53,500 nt of DNA, from assembly GCA_009746045.1 (NCBI GenBank), contig RPFO01000156.1, positions 918,153-971,652 of the forward strand, read 5' to 3'. The translations under genes were made by a program, and so were the position numbers. Shown here piece by piece: positions 1 to 9,859 of the stretch. The notes below the pieces were generated by a model. The model was not told where the DNA came from and did no database searches. It saw nothing but the letters and a program-made list of their open reading frames with translations. Source of the DNA: Mesostigma viride. Its lineage: Eukaryota > Streptophyta > Mesostigmatophyceae > Mesostigmatales > Mesostigmataceae. Positions within the stretch are counted from its first letter, which is position 1, and every line of letters begins with the position of its first letter.

Positions 1-484
1 CAACGTACGTGGGGTGGGGGCGCGGCAGCCTCGTGCGACGGTCCCGGGTTGGACTCGACGTCACCGTCCTTGGTCAGATCCCGTTTCGTCGCATCCCGCT
101 GCCTATGCCACGACGCACGGTTCTTCCGCGACAGCGCCCGCCAGTACCCCCTCGGTCGCCGAAGGTTGATGAAGCGGGCGTCCCATGACAAGTTTGAAGA
201 CTGGGGCTGGGATGTGTGCCGACAACGGAGGTCGTTCTGCGCGCAACGTACGTGGGGTGGGGGCGCGGCAGCCTCGTGCGACGGTCCCGGGTTGGACTCG
301 ACGTCCCCGTCCTTGGTCAGATCCCGTTTCGTCGCATCCCGCTGCCTATGCCACGACGCACGGTTCTTCCGCGACAGCGCCCGCCAGTACCCCCTCGGTC
401 GCCGAAGGTTGATGAAGCGGGCGTCCCATGACAAGTTTGAAGACTGGGGCTGGGATGTGTGCCGACAACGGAGGTCGTTCTGCA
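1..484. repeat. Tandem repeat, 242-bp unit, two copies
   Basis: Bases 1-242 recur from 243 with about one visible substitution, and similarity ends near 484. The array probably continues left of the window. Unit is GC-rich. The long ORFs through it are the same ORF read twice and have no recognisable domain, so I call no gene. Confidence 0.9.
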
Positions 485-2340
485 TGCGGCCAAGTAGCGG
501 TGCGGGCGTGGAGAGTGCAGACAACGGATGATCAGAATGTGGCGCACGTGCTACGCGGTTGGCTAGAAACAGTACGGCGCGCTTAACCCGCTGTCGGCCA
601 GGAGGACGGTTAGGTGGCTGGAAAATACACGCGGCAGCAAACGACCTACGCGCGCCATGTCAACACGCCTTGCCAAAAGGGTCGCACGTCACCGCACGTG
701 CAGAGCCCGGACCTCACGGCTGGATGGCGGCAGCTCTAGTGTCCCAGATGGAACGGGTGCAGCGACGGATTTTAGCGGGGGGTGGGGGGGCGGGGTGGGG
801 GTGGGGGGATGGGTGGGACGGAAGGAAGGCAGTGATGGAGGGGGGGACGGAAGGGACAAAAGATGGGACGATGCAGGGGTGGGAAGGGAAGAGGGGTGGA
901 CAGGAAGGAAGCGTGCACGCGCGAGACCGGTGGAGGGGTACTAGCCCTTGACATGGAGGTGCAGGGTTTGGCTATAAAAGGATGGCTCCGGCTCTGGCGA
1001 GCCAGGTTGTTTCTCGTCATACCACCAACATTGCGCTGGGAAAGTGTGGCACGGGCGGGGCACGGCAGCGGTGGGCCGGCCCCGCGCATTAACGTCGCGT
1101 GCGTGTCTTTCGATGAACGAATGCAGTACAGTAGACCATGAGAGAAGGTGAACGCCGCGTCGACGGAAGAATGGTATAACGAAGGCTTGCACGGTGGGTA
1201 TAGCGGACGAAGGAGTCACCCAGTGAGACGAATGACCGGATGGTAAGTTGAAAGCACGGCCGAGTCAGCGGCCGAGGCAATGCTGTAGACAATGGACGTA
1301 CCGCGTGCATCCGCGGCGTTTCCCGCCGGACGCTGAGACACGATGTCCCGCGGTCAACACCTGGAAAGATGCCGTCGTCCCCGCCGGCGGCACCCGCAGG
1401 GGCGTGCTCCGCGCCAGGGACCACTCTTGTCGGACGAGCGACATCAGTGTCGCCTGCGGGGAAGGGGTGCGAGGGGCGGAGGTGGATCGTCAGTGCCCGC
1501 GGGCGGGCGGGCGAGGCGGGAAAAAAAAAACAGCGGCGGGAGCGACGAATCGAAGCTAGACGGCCAACGGAGCGAGTATATTGCACGCGAGCACCTCACC
1601 GAAAAAGGCGACAATGCCAGCGAACAGGAGGACAATGAGTATCAACATGCACCGTCGCCGGTGCGCGCGATGCATCTTCAATGCTCGCCTCCATCGGCGG
1701 GCGGAGGACGTCATGGTCGACGCACCTAGAGGGTTACTAAATGGCAGAAAACCGACTGCTACTCGTACACGAGTTCTACCCCGTAATTCGGACTGTAACA
1801 GGGAATGGCCAAACGCGCTGTCACGGTGTCGGTTCAGGTACCCTTACTCTGAGCCCGATCGGGGCGTCGAATGGCGGCAGCAACCGGAAAACGGCCGGGC
1901 ACACGCTCCCCGGGGCTACGCCGCATATAGAGGTGGCGGACAACACGAACCGAATGGCTCAAAGACGGTGAACACGGGGTCAGCTAGCAAGGTTCGACAA
2001 GCGATTGGAATCCGATGCGGCAAATGCAATGTCATTCGATTTTTGGAGCGATCAGCTCGACAGCGAATACGGCTTCCTTCTGCGATTTTCGACAGGGTGG
2101 CCTTTCGGCGATGGCGTTCCGAGTTTTATTTTGGTCGGACTTTTGATCAGGATAAAGGTGGCCAGTGTCCGCTCACGATGCGCTGGCGTGCCTGCTCTTG
2201 GATGGCTGGTGTCGCGCGACCGCCGCGTGTCACTCGATGCCTTTTTGGATGTGATCATCGTGATGTGTCGGGCGTGTACAGTAGCACGAACTCCGCCCTG
2301 GGCTAGAGATTCCGAACGTCCAGCGGGGTCAGGTTAGCTA
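485..2340. other. GC-rich stretch with no assignable gene
   Basis: Holds a G-rich purine tract (about 775-950), a TATA-like box near 973 and several overlapping ORFs. The longest are plus-strand 1581-2306 (241 codons) and 2005-2337. None shows a domain, biased composition typical of a protein family, or matched splice sites. They may be chance ORFs in GC-rich DNA or remnants of an unidentified element. Confidence 0.4.
973..980 (+). promoter_or_regulatory. Possible TATA box
   Basis: The octamer TATAAAAG stands alone in GC-rich surroundings, a canonical TATA-box match. No coding exon can be tied to it downstream, so a promoter role is only a possibility. Confidence 0.25.
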
Positions 2341-2356
2341 CAGTAGAGCGCCACTG

Positions 2357-2456
2357 CTACTAGTAGTAGTAGTACTACTACTACTAGTAGTAGTACTACT
2401 ACTTGTAGTAGTATACTACTACTAGTATTATACTATATATAGTATACTAGTAGTCT
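2357..2456. repeat. TAG/CTA trinucleotide tract with self-complementary blocks
   Basis: Alternating runs of TAG and CTA units followed by a TATA-rich palindromic stretch. The runs complement each other and can fold into hairpins. Confidence 0.85.
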
Positions 2457-2512
2457 CAAGCATCGGGCACACGAACGCACTTAATGTAGTGGTCGGGCTC
2501 GACTAGGTAGGG

Positions 2513-3530
2513 TGCACGTGGCGGCTGTCCGTTGACCAACCTACGACGATCGTCGTAGGTTGGTCCATGGGCAGCCGCCACGTGCATTTCAGACCACGGA
2601 GTCTGGGAACAAACCGTCCGGCACAAGAAATATAGTTGGAGTTAACATAGTTGGATATGCATGGAATCGTGTCGCACTGTATAATCCAGGGGATCACAGG
2701 CTGTGGCCGGCCGGACAGGTCCGGCTAAAGTCATTCCCCTGCACGTGGCGGCTGTCCGTTTACCAACCTACGACGATCGTCGTAGGTTGGTCCATGGGCA
2801 GCCGCCACGTGCATTTCAGACCACGGAGTCTGGGAACAAACCGTCCGGCACAAGAAATATAGTTGGAGTTAACATAGTTGGATATTATGCATGGAATCGT
2901 GTCGCACTGTATAATCCAGGGGATCACAGGCTGTGGCCGGCCGGACAGGTCCGGCTAAAGTCATTCCCCTGCACGTGGCGGCTGTCCGTTGACCAACCTA
3001 CGACGATCGTCGTAGGTTGGTCCATGGGCAGCCGCCACGTGCATTTCAGACCACGGAGTCTGGGAACAAACCGTCCGGCACAAGAAATATAGTTGGAGTT
3101 AACATAGTTGGATATGCACGGAATCGTGTCGCACTGTATAATCCAGGGGATCACAGGCTGTGGCCGGCCGGACAGGTCCGGCTAAAGTCATTCCCCTGCA
3201 CGTGGCGGCTGTCCGTTGACCAACCTACGACGATCGTCGTAGGTTGGTCCATGGGCAGCCGCCACGTGCATTTCAGACCACGGAGTCTGGGAACAAACCG
3301 TCCGGCACAAGAAATATAGTTGGAGTTAACATAGTTGGATATTATGCATGGAATCGTGTCGCACTGTATAATCCAGGGGATCACAGGCTGTGGCCGGCCG
3401 GACAGGTCCGGCTAAAGTCATTCCCCTGCACGTGGCGGCTGTCCGTTGACCAACCTACGACGATCGTCGTAGGTTGGTCAACGGGCAGCCGCCACGTGCA
3501 TTTCCGGGCACGGAGTCTGGGAACAAACCG
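2513..3530. repeat. Palindrome-bearing tandem repeat with alternating 227/230-bp period
   Basis: Five copies of a perfect palindromic core (CCTACGACGATCGTCGTAGG) lie at centres 2549, 2776, 3006, 3233 and 3463. Spacings are 227, 230, 227 and 230. The 3-bp difference is a TAT present only in every second unit. Each core is flanked by longer inverted arms (GCACGTGGCGGCTGTCC against GGGCAGCCGCCACGTGC). The alternation points to duplication of a 457-bp dimer. ORFs of 60-129 codons recur because the repeat recurs, and I treat them as shadows. Confidence 0.92.
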
Positions 3531-3880
3531 TGTTACATAGGAAGGAATGACTATGTACTCCACACCATGTACTCCAAGAGTACATAGGGTGGCACACTAT
3601 GTACTCCACTAGTACATAGTCCGGAGTACATATGATCCGGGATTTCCGAATAGGGGACTGCCGACGCGGTGAGACACGCCCGTGTTACATAGGAAGGAGT
3701 GACTCTGTACTCCACGCTATGTACTCCAAGAGTACATAGTGTGGGGTACATATGATCCGGGATTTCCGATTAGGGGACTGCCGACGCGGCGAGACACGCC
3801 CGTGTTACATAGGAAGGAGTGACTAAGTATACGTACTCCACACTGTGTAATCCAAGAGTACATAGGGTGGCTCACTGTGT
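3529..3880. repeat. Tandem repeat, units of 152 and 120 bp, rich in AGTACATA palindromes
   Basis: Units start at 3529, 3681 and 3801 with CGTGTTACATAGGAAGGA. Inside each, ATGTACTCC and AGTACATAG recur in both directions, giving small hairpins. The longer first unit carries one extra hairpin block. It abuts the 227/230-bp array. Confidence 0.85.
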
Positions 3881-4030
3881 GCCTCCAATGCAAGCAGGTA
3901 TTCTCTGTTGATATTTAATATAGTTGGATAAATCTTTATCGGGAGGGCGGGAAGCTGCCGGCGCAGCTTAACGTTGATCACCGGCTGAGCGGCTGTGTTA
4001 TTTCGCAGGACACACGGGTGTTTTCAACAG

Positions 4031-4367
4031 GAAAGACGCGAGGTATGGTTCGAACCAGGCATAATGGAGCCGCCTCGGCTGGCGGCAGCAAGGGAAAGGG
4101 TCCTATGAAGAAAACGCGCCCCAGTGGTCCACCTGGCAGTAAGGGAAGTGCGTCGTGTGATCCCAATGACTCATCGATCCCAATGACGCCAGGCGCCAAC
4201 GTTATCGTGGTGCCAGAGACAACGGGCGGTAACAGCCGGGACGTTCAGACTTCCGACCCTAACAAAACTAAACTGTTAGTCGAAGCTTGTCCCAAAAAGA
4301 ATTGCTGCTGCGCTACTTGCAACGCCGACGTACATGTGAAGATCTGTTTGCACGGAACGACAAAAAG
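4031..4367 (+). CDS. Possible coding exon of unknown function, Cys-rich end
   Basis: An ORF with its first ATG at 4045 encodes about 108 residues. The N-terminal part is basic and rich in Gly, Ser and Pro. The C-terminal part is Cys-rich, with CPKKNCCCATC and a further Cys ten residues on. A plausible acceptor (TTTTCAACAG) ends at 4030. A plausible donor (AAAG|GTAAAC) lies at 4368, one codon before the stop, so the piece could be an internal or first exon. I recognise no family. The cysteine spacing might bind metal, but that is speculation. The next feature downstream is the (GCCT)n tract, and no partner exon is visible. Confidence 0.3.
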
Positions 4368-4487
4368 GTAAACACTTAATTCCTGCCCCCACCCTCCCTC
4401 TGCAGCAGGCTTCTTCCTTGCTCCCCTCCCTTCTTCCCTAAATTGAATTCCTCCCTGCATAAACGTTGGCATGCTTGTGTGTTTAGG

Positions 4488-4736
<249 letters not shown>

Positions 4737-4739
4737 GTT

Positions 4740-5455
4740 TACTGACATAGACAGCGGTTTTGTATGCGTACAGATGGCCTAAGACTTATCCTGACAGTGT
4801 TACTATATGATATGTGTTTCCCTGGTACGCTTGCAGATCCATCCACATTACGATCTCGTGAACCAGCATTTATATATCCCCTGAAGGACTGCTGTGCCAG
4901 GAGTCTTTACTACTACTGATCAGCTCATAATTATACCCATCAGTGAGCCTGGTCAGCAATTGTACGCTGTGGCATGCTTTCAGTAACCGTTAGCACCAAG
5001 TCGACACCGACGCTGGCATTTTCACTTCATCATAAGCGGGGCAACTAATTTCGTGAAATCCGAGGGATTCATGGTCCGCGGCTCCCCAACGCAACCACGT
5101 GCAATTTTAGTTGATTAACTGGAGTACTTGGATTAATAAACTGTTTCATATCAGGATCAATTGCTTTGCAATGGTAGTCTCACATAGTTGATCGCTGGGT
5201 TTATTAATCAATCTCGATGATTATTCTCGTGTCCCCGTTGGGGGACCACGCAGCACTGAATTCCCCAATAAAGTTATGGTCCAGGCATCTTCCCAAGACA
5301 TCAATCAATGAATAAATAATGACTTAATTACACACAGGTCGTGAGGGTGAGATGAATACAACCCCAACTACGATCACTGTGTTGTGCTCATGCCTGTGCC
5401 CTAGCCTTTGTATAGCCATGCTGATCCTCCACCCCATGCCAGGCCCTCCTTGAGC
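4740..5455. other. AT-rich intergenic stretch, nothing recognised
   Basis: Lower GC than the flanks, with short ORFs only and no motif, tRNA-like structure or TIR that I could find. Confidence 0.5.
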
Positions 5456-6375
5456 TCAGAGAGATCATGGTGGTGCAGGTGCCCTTGGTGCACCTACAGG
5501 AGGTGTAGTTTACATCCTACCCTTGCAGGAAGTAGCCAATAATGTATTAAAAGCCATATGAAGTGAGACAGCTATGCCTGGACGCATGGCGATCCAACGC
5601 CGTGGAAGGACTAGGGTAGTTGTCTGAGAGGAAAGACGCGAAGGCCGCGTGGCTATCTCTTGGTAGACCTAGCTGCGTTGGAAGCCATATGGCCCTTGTC
5701 AGGGATATGTGCTACATGTACTCCCTGCATGGCAACAGAGTAATGTTCATTCATTAATCTGTCTTGCATATTGCATTAACGGAGACAATGGTGACATGTG
5801 TGCGGACCACACTACAACAGTTGGGACATGTCATGCTGGCAAGGATGATGCATGAAGAATGTAGCCCTGCGCTTCCTATGCAGAGAGTCACTCTCTGTCA
5901 TTGAATTGAATTGATCGAATTGTAACATAACTCTGTTGGGAGTATATGTAGCACATAGCCCAGAGAAGGGGCATGTGGCCTATCATACATTCTAAGCTAC
6001 TTCCTGCAAGGGTGGGAATGTAAAGGACCCTTGCTCTAGGTGCACCAGGGCACTTGCATCCCCATGATCTTCAAGCTATGCCCAGCGAAGGGGGAGCCTG
6101 TCATGGGGGGGAAGATCTGCATAGCTACACATAAAAGCTAGGGCATGGCTTCTCAGCAGGGAGTGACCCCCTGCATGGGCACGCTCTGTCATGTTCCTCA
6201 TTAATTAGCTCATTACATGACTCCATTGGGGGTACATGTGGCACATATCCCTGAAAAGGGGCGTATGGCCTTTAATACATTCTGGGCTACTTCCTTGCGA
6301 GGGTAGGATGTAATGTCAGTTAACTACACCTGTTCCAGGTGCATGAAGTGCGCCTGCGCCACCGTGATGTATCAG
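5456..6375. repeat. Three copies of a dispersed repeat, one inverted
   Basis: A motif running from GTACATGTGGCACATA through GGCTACTTCCTGCAAGGGTA to a CACC/GGTG-rich tail occurs in plus orientation at about 5935-6075 and 6235-6375. It occurs in minus orientation at about 5460-5720. The inverted first copy and the last copy make this resemble a decayed element with long inverted ends, but I could not define termini. Confidence 0.6.
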
Positions 6376-6990
6376 AGCACAAAGGAGCCATGGAAGCGTG
6401 AGGCTTTCCCCGCCTCCTGCTTCACCTGCTCCACCTTCGCTGCCTCCCCCCCGGCGCAACCCCCCTCAGGCTTGGCTTCCCCCGCCTCCTCCTGCTTCCC
6501 CCGCTCCACCGTCGCTGCCTCCCCCCCGGCGCAACCCCCAGTTATTATAAATAGTGACGGAACCTTTTTGCCACTTGGCAATTAGGTCCGTCACTATTTA
6601 TCCGGCGAAAACCACTCGCCGGTATCAATTCCGCGCCACGTTCACGTGAACTTAACGCGGAATAGATACCGGCGAGTGGTTTTCGCCGGATAAATAGTGA
6701 CAGACCTAATTGCCAAGTGGCAAAAAGGTTCCGTCACTACTTATAATAACTCCCCCCTCAGGCTTGGCTTCCCCCGCCTCCTCCTGCTTCCCCCGCTCCA
6801 CCTTTGCTGCCGCCCCCCCGGTGTTGCCCCCCACCTCGGCCTGCCTTGTCCCCTCCTGTGTCGATGTACTCGCTTGCTGCTCCGCTGGAATGCCCCCCTG
6901 ACCGGCCTGGGGCCCCAGTGCATCCGATGTACGGACGACACCCTGCACAATTACGGCACACAAGGCAAATACCATGCAGAAGGAACGCAT
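6372..6990 (-). pseudogene. Secreted-type repeat protein ORF split by a fold-back element
   Basis: Read from 6990 on the minus strand, the ORF starts with a signal-peptide-like segment (MRSFCMVFALCAVIVQG). It continues through a Gln/Ser/Thr-rich spacer into a charged repeat of 26 residues (GKQEEAGEAKPEGG core). The DNA period is 78 bp, as seen from the GGCGCAACCCCC junctions at 6453 and 6531. A 212-bp element (6540-6751) lies exactly at a repeat boundary. Repeats resume beyond it and end at 6372. Insert plus duplication is 217 bp, not a multiple of three, and brings in stop codons, so the ORF is broken. No family is recognised. The charged helical repeats and secretion signal fit a cell-wall or surface protein, by inference only. 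Confidence 0.5.
6540..6751. mobile_element. Fold-back (MITE-like) element, 212 bp
   Basis: The ends AGTTATTATAAATAGTGACGG and its near-complement bound arms of about 90 bp that pair almost fully. Each arm is itself a hairpin: AAATAGTGACGGA pairs with TCCGTCACTATTT around an inner TTGCCACTTGGCAA hairpin. The neighbouring 78-bp repeat junction serves as an empty site. It has 6 C residues where the occupied site has 5 plus 6, implying a 5-bp TSD (CCCCC). It shares design and partial sequence with the three fold-back copies at 26173-27053. Confidence 0.88.
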
Positions 6991-7081
6991 CCGCCACGTG
7001 CAGTGGACGTCAGTAACGGATGTTGCAATGTTGCTGGAGGGAGGTCAATCGACCGCACCCGTACATACAAGGGGCAATTAT

Positions 7082-7609
7082 TTATGCGTCATACCCAAAA
7101 CAGGAAGAAACTGTGCCACCACTGACCTTGCCATCAACATGGACGGAGTTGGAGACCAACTGCAGCGCGGCATTTGCAAGGGCACAGGCTGTGTCGTTCA
7201 TCAGGTCCACCGCTGGACTCCCCGATCCCGAGTTTTCTTCCTTGCACAAAGCATCCACTTCCGTGATTGTCGCGTTGTTGGCTGCCAACTGCGGCAATGA
7301 GGCCAGTGCTCGCTTCAGCAGGAACTCGGCAATTGCAATCACGGTGGGCCCTGGCACGATTTCCAGGCCTACACATGCTTGCCCCGCATGTGCCTCCCCC
7401 ACGTCTGCATCCACCGCAGTTGACATGCTTGCTCGCAGCTCCTCTCCGCCGCTGGCTTCGTTGCCATGTTCCTCCACCCGCTGCCTCTTGCCTTTCCGAT
7501 CCTGTTCCTCGCGCTTCTTCGCCGCCTCTCTTTCCCTCTCTTCCTCTCTCTTTTCTGCTGCCTCTCGTGCCCTGCTCCAGGTAATGATGTGCTTCCTTAG
7601 GCGTTCTTT
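7082..7609 (-). CDS. 3' exon of a two-exon (or longer) minus-strand gene, coiled-coil protein
   Basis: This exon encodes 175 residues and a TAA stop at 7082. It opens with a highly charged helix (KREEEREREAAKKREEQDRK region) predicted by eye to form a coiled coil. A less charged helical domain follows. The acceptor is TAATGCAG|AAAGAACG at 7610, and the 528-nt length is in phase 0. It matches the phase-0 donor of the exon at 7821-8024 across a 211-bp intron. I do not recognise the family. A role in protein-protein or nucleic-acid binding is possible but unproven. Confidence 0.5.
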   Translation of the reverse strand, partial: KERLRKHIITWSRAREAAEKREEEREREAAKKREEQDRKGKRQRVEEHGNEASGGEELRASMSTAVDADVGEAHAGQACVGLEIVPGPTVIAIAEFLLKRALASLPQLAANNATITEVDALCKEENSGSGSPAVDLMNDTACALANAALQLVSNSVHVDGKVSGGTVSSCFGYDA

Positions 7610-7820
7610 CTGCATTACGGAATTGGACGATATGCACGTCAAAGGAAAGCCAACCAAGCAGCAACATTACCAACCATGTAGCGGCAGGGTCAGTGCAGAG
7701 GCCAGCACCATCACTGCCTTTGTCTTGTACTCCTACCACACACATTAGGGAAGACTGCTGGCATGGCAGCCTGCATCACAGCAATAAATTGCCGCCAACT
7801 AAAATAAGAGAGTGACTCAC

Positions 7821-8024
7821 CGCTACACTTCCCTGAAGTGTACCGGTCACAACTCCATTCTTTGCAAATTTCAGGCTGCTCCACAGCTTGGGATTTTGTT
7901 GCTTCCGTTTTTTCAATTCCTGTTCCATGTATATTGCCCCCGCCTCACGCTTCCATGGGTCGCCATGTACGTCAAACTTTGCTGATGCTTCAGAGAAGTC
8001 AAGCGGTTCTTTGCATTCCCTCAC
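7821..8024 (-). CDS. Upstream exon of the same minus-strand gene
   Basis: The open frame from the ATG at 8024 gives 68 residues, ending GTLQGSVA at a clean donor (GTAGCG|GTGAGT, phase 0). The mid part is acidic then basic (EQELKKRKQQNPKLW). The true 5' limit is unclear, since an AG just upstream of 8024 could be an acceptor. Two further minus-strand coding-like stretches lie upstream: about 8130-8220 (containing RARWEGKRHAAATFAEDYF) and about 8285-8468 (containing HARIIERNRRVNELIR). Plausible splice sites suggest the gene has more 5' exons. No known domain is recognised. Confidence 0.4.
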
Positions 8025-8559
8025 CTGTATTCAACGGCAACGCCAAAACGGAATCCCAACGCATGCGGAGCGGGGGAAACCGCTCGTGACAACAACGTCC
8101 CCGACTCGAGACACTTGCCCTGTCTCTGAAGTAGTCCTCCGCGAACGTCGCCGCGGCATGGCGCTTCCCCTCCCAACGCGCCCGCGCATCGACGGCGTCC
8201 GACATTTTGTATCTATTGAAGCACCAACGCAGTATCCGACCACACGTTTGTTGCCCGCGGCGAATCAACTGCTACACGGTACCAGCATAGCGCCACAATT
8301 GCACAGAGTGTACAGACTGCTGGCCTCTGCTGCCTGCCCGTTTGATGTAATGTTGTCTACGCGAATAAGTTCATTAACCCGCCGATTTCTCTCGATTATC
8401 CGAGCATGCGCGCCGGCAATCCATCGCCTCCAGCGGAACCGCCCACAAGCCACAATCGAATTTGCCACCCCCCCGCGCCATGTACTCGTAGCACAACACG
8501 TGGGCTGCGTCTACCGTGCCCGACGCCGGCCATTTCTAATGTCCTGTGCAATTCGTTCC

Positions 8560-9855
8560 GAGCCAAGCACGACGCGTTCTACGGTACGGTCGAATCCATA
8601 CTCGACCCCGCCGGATGTATGGAATCTGTGGCACATGCAGGGGCTCTACAACCCGGGCTTGTCGACGACCGTGAACAACGCGCGTTGAACAATTTTTGTT
8701 GGTGTGCAAGTGTCAGTCGTGTCGCCCAGGCCGCCGTGGGCGACGTCGGCTCTTCCTAGACAGGTCGAGCCAAGCACGACGCGTTCTACGGTACGGTCGA
8801 ATCCATACTCGACCCCGCCGGATGTATGGAATCTGTGGCACATGCAGGGGCTCTACAACCCGGGCTTGTCGACGACCGTGAACAACGCGCGTTGAACAAT
8901 TTTTGTTGGTGTGCAAGTGTCACAGGGTTTTCACACTCGGGTTTTTTTCGGTCGAATTGTTTGGACGCTCCGGCGAAATTCGGCGGACTTTCGGCCAAAA
9001 GTGGTATGCGCCGGAACAGGGCCGTGCACGCGCCGGGCTTGACACTGCGCTGTACGGGCTGCGAAAAAATGGCAAGTTTTTTACGGCTGTTTCCGTGGGC
9101 TGGTCAGACATGTTCAGAATTGGGCATGCGAACCTGATGCAAAGGGAATTTCGACCGTCCAGGTGGACGCATCCTATTGGGTCGGACAAGTAAAAATTTG
9201 TGGCGCGGCGCCCCCCCGGCCACAATTGGGGTGGAATTCCAGTGGTATTGGGTGGTAGACCCATTTGGGGGTCTACCACCCAATACCACTGAATTCCACC
9301 TGATTTGGCGAAATTCAGTGGTATTACGGTGGATCAACGGAAATGACCCGTTTTTCCGTTTCGGACCGGAAAAACCCAGTGTGAAAAAGTTTCGTCGAAT
9401 TTTTTCACCCCAAAACGGAAATTCGACCGAAAAAAACCCGAGTGTGAAAACCCAGTCAGTCGTGTCGCCCAGGCCGCCGTGGGCGACGTCGGCTCTTCCT
9501 AGACAGGTCGAGCCAAGCACGACGCGTTCTACGGTACGGTCGAATCCATACTCGACCCCGCCGGATGTATGGAATCTGTGGCACATGCAGATTGCAGGGG
9601 CTCTACAACCCGGGCTTGTCGACGACCGTGAACAACGCGCGTTGAACTATTTTTGTTGGTGTGCAAGTGTCAGTCGTGTCGCCCAGGCCGCCGTGGGCGA
9701 CGTCGGCTCTTCCTAGACAGGTCGAGCCAAGACGCGTTCTACGGTACGGTCGAATCCATAATCGACCCCGCCGGATGTATGGAATCTGTGGCACATGCAG
9801 GGGCTGTACACGCAACCTTGAGGGCGACCGTGAACGCATAGCGTTGAACAATTTT
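8560..9855. repeat. 207-bp tandem repeat, four units, one interrupted
   Basis: Units begin (GAGCCAAG...) at 8560, 8767, 9510 and 9724. Unit 1 is 207 bp. Unit 2 is also 207 bp once the 533-bp insert and 3-bp duplication are removed. Unit 3 is 214 bp because of a 7-bp insertion. Unit 4 decays after about 100 bp. ORFs repeating through it are repeat shadows. Confidence 0.93.
8923..9455. mobile_element. Non-autonomous DNA transposon, 533 bp, TSD TCA
   Basis: Terminal inverted repeats of about 35 bp begin CAGGGTTTTCACACTCGGG on the left and CTGGGTTTTCACACTCGGG (complement) on the right. The flanks compared with the intact neighbouring 207-bp unit give a 3-bp TSD (TCA at 8920-8922 and 9456-9458). 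GTCA, 4 bp, is also possible. Inside are degenerate copies of the terminal motif near 9380-9410 and a perfect hairpin at about 9236-9297. No transposase ORF. A 3-bp TSD is seen in CACTA and PIF/Harbinger elements, but the termini do not settle the family. Confidence 0.85.
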
Positions 9856-9859
9856 CCCT

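Noticed and set aside
1581-2306. 241-codon Arg-rich ORF as a gene
   Set aside because: GC-rich DNA gives overlapping open frames here. No motif or initiation context supports it.
2513-3530. Series of 60-129-codon ORFs (GSRHVHFRPRSLGTNRP) as a gene family
   Set aside because: Same frame in each tandem unit, with an opposite-strand ORF of equal quality caused by the palindrome.
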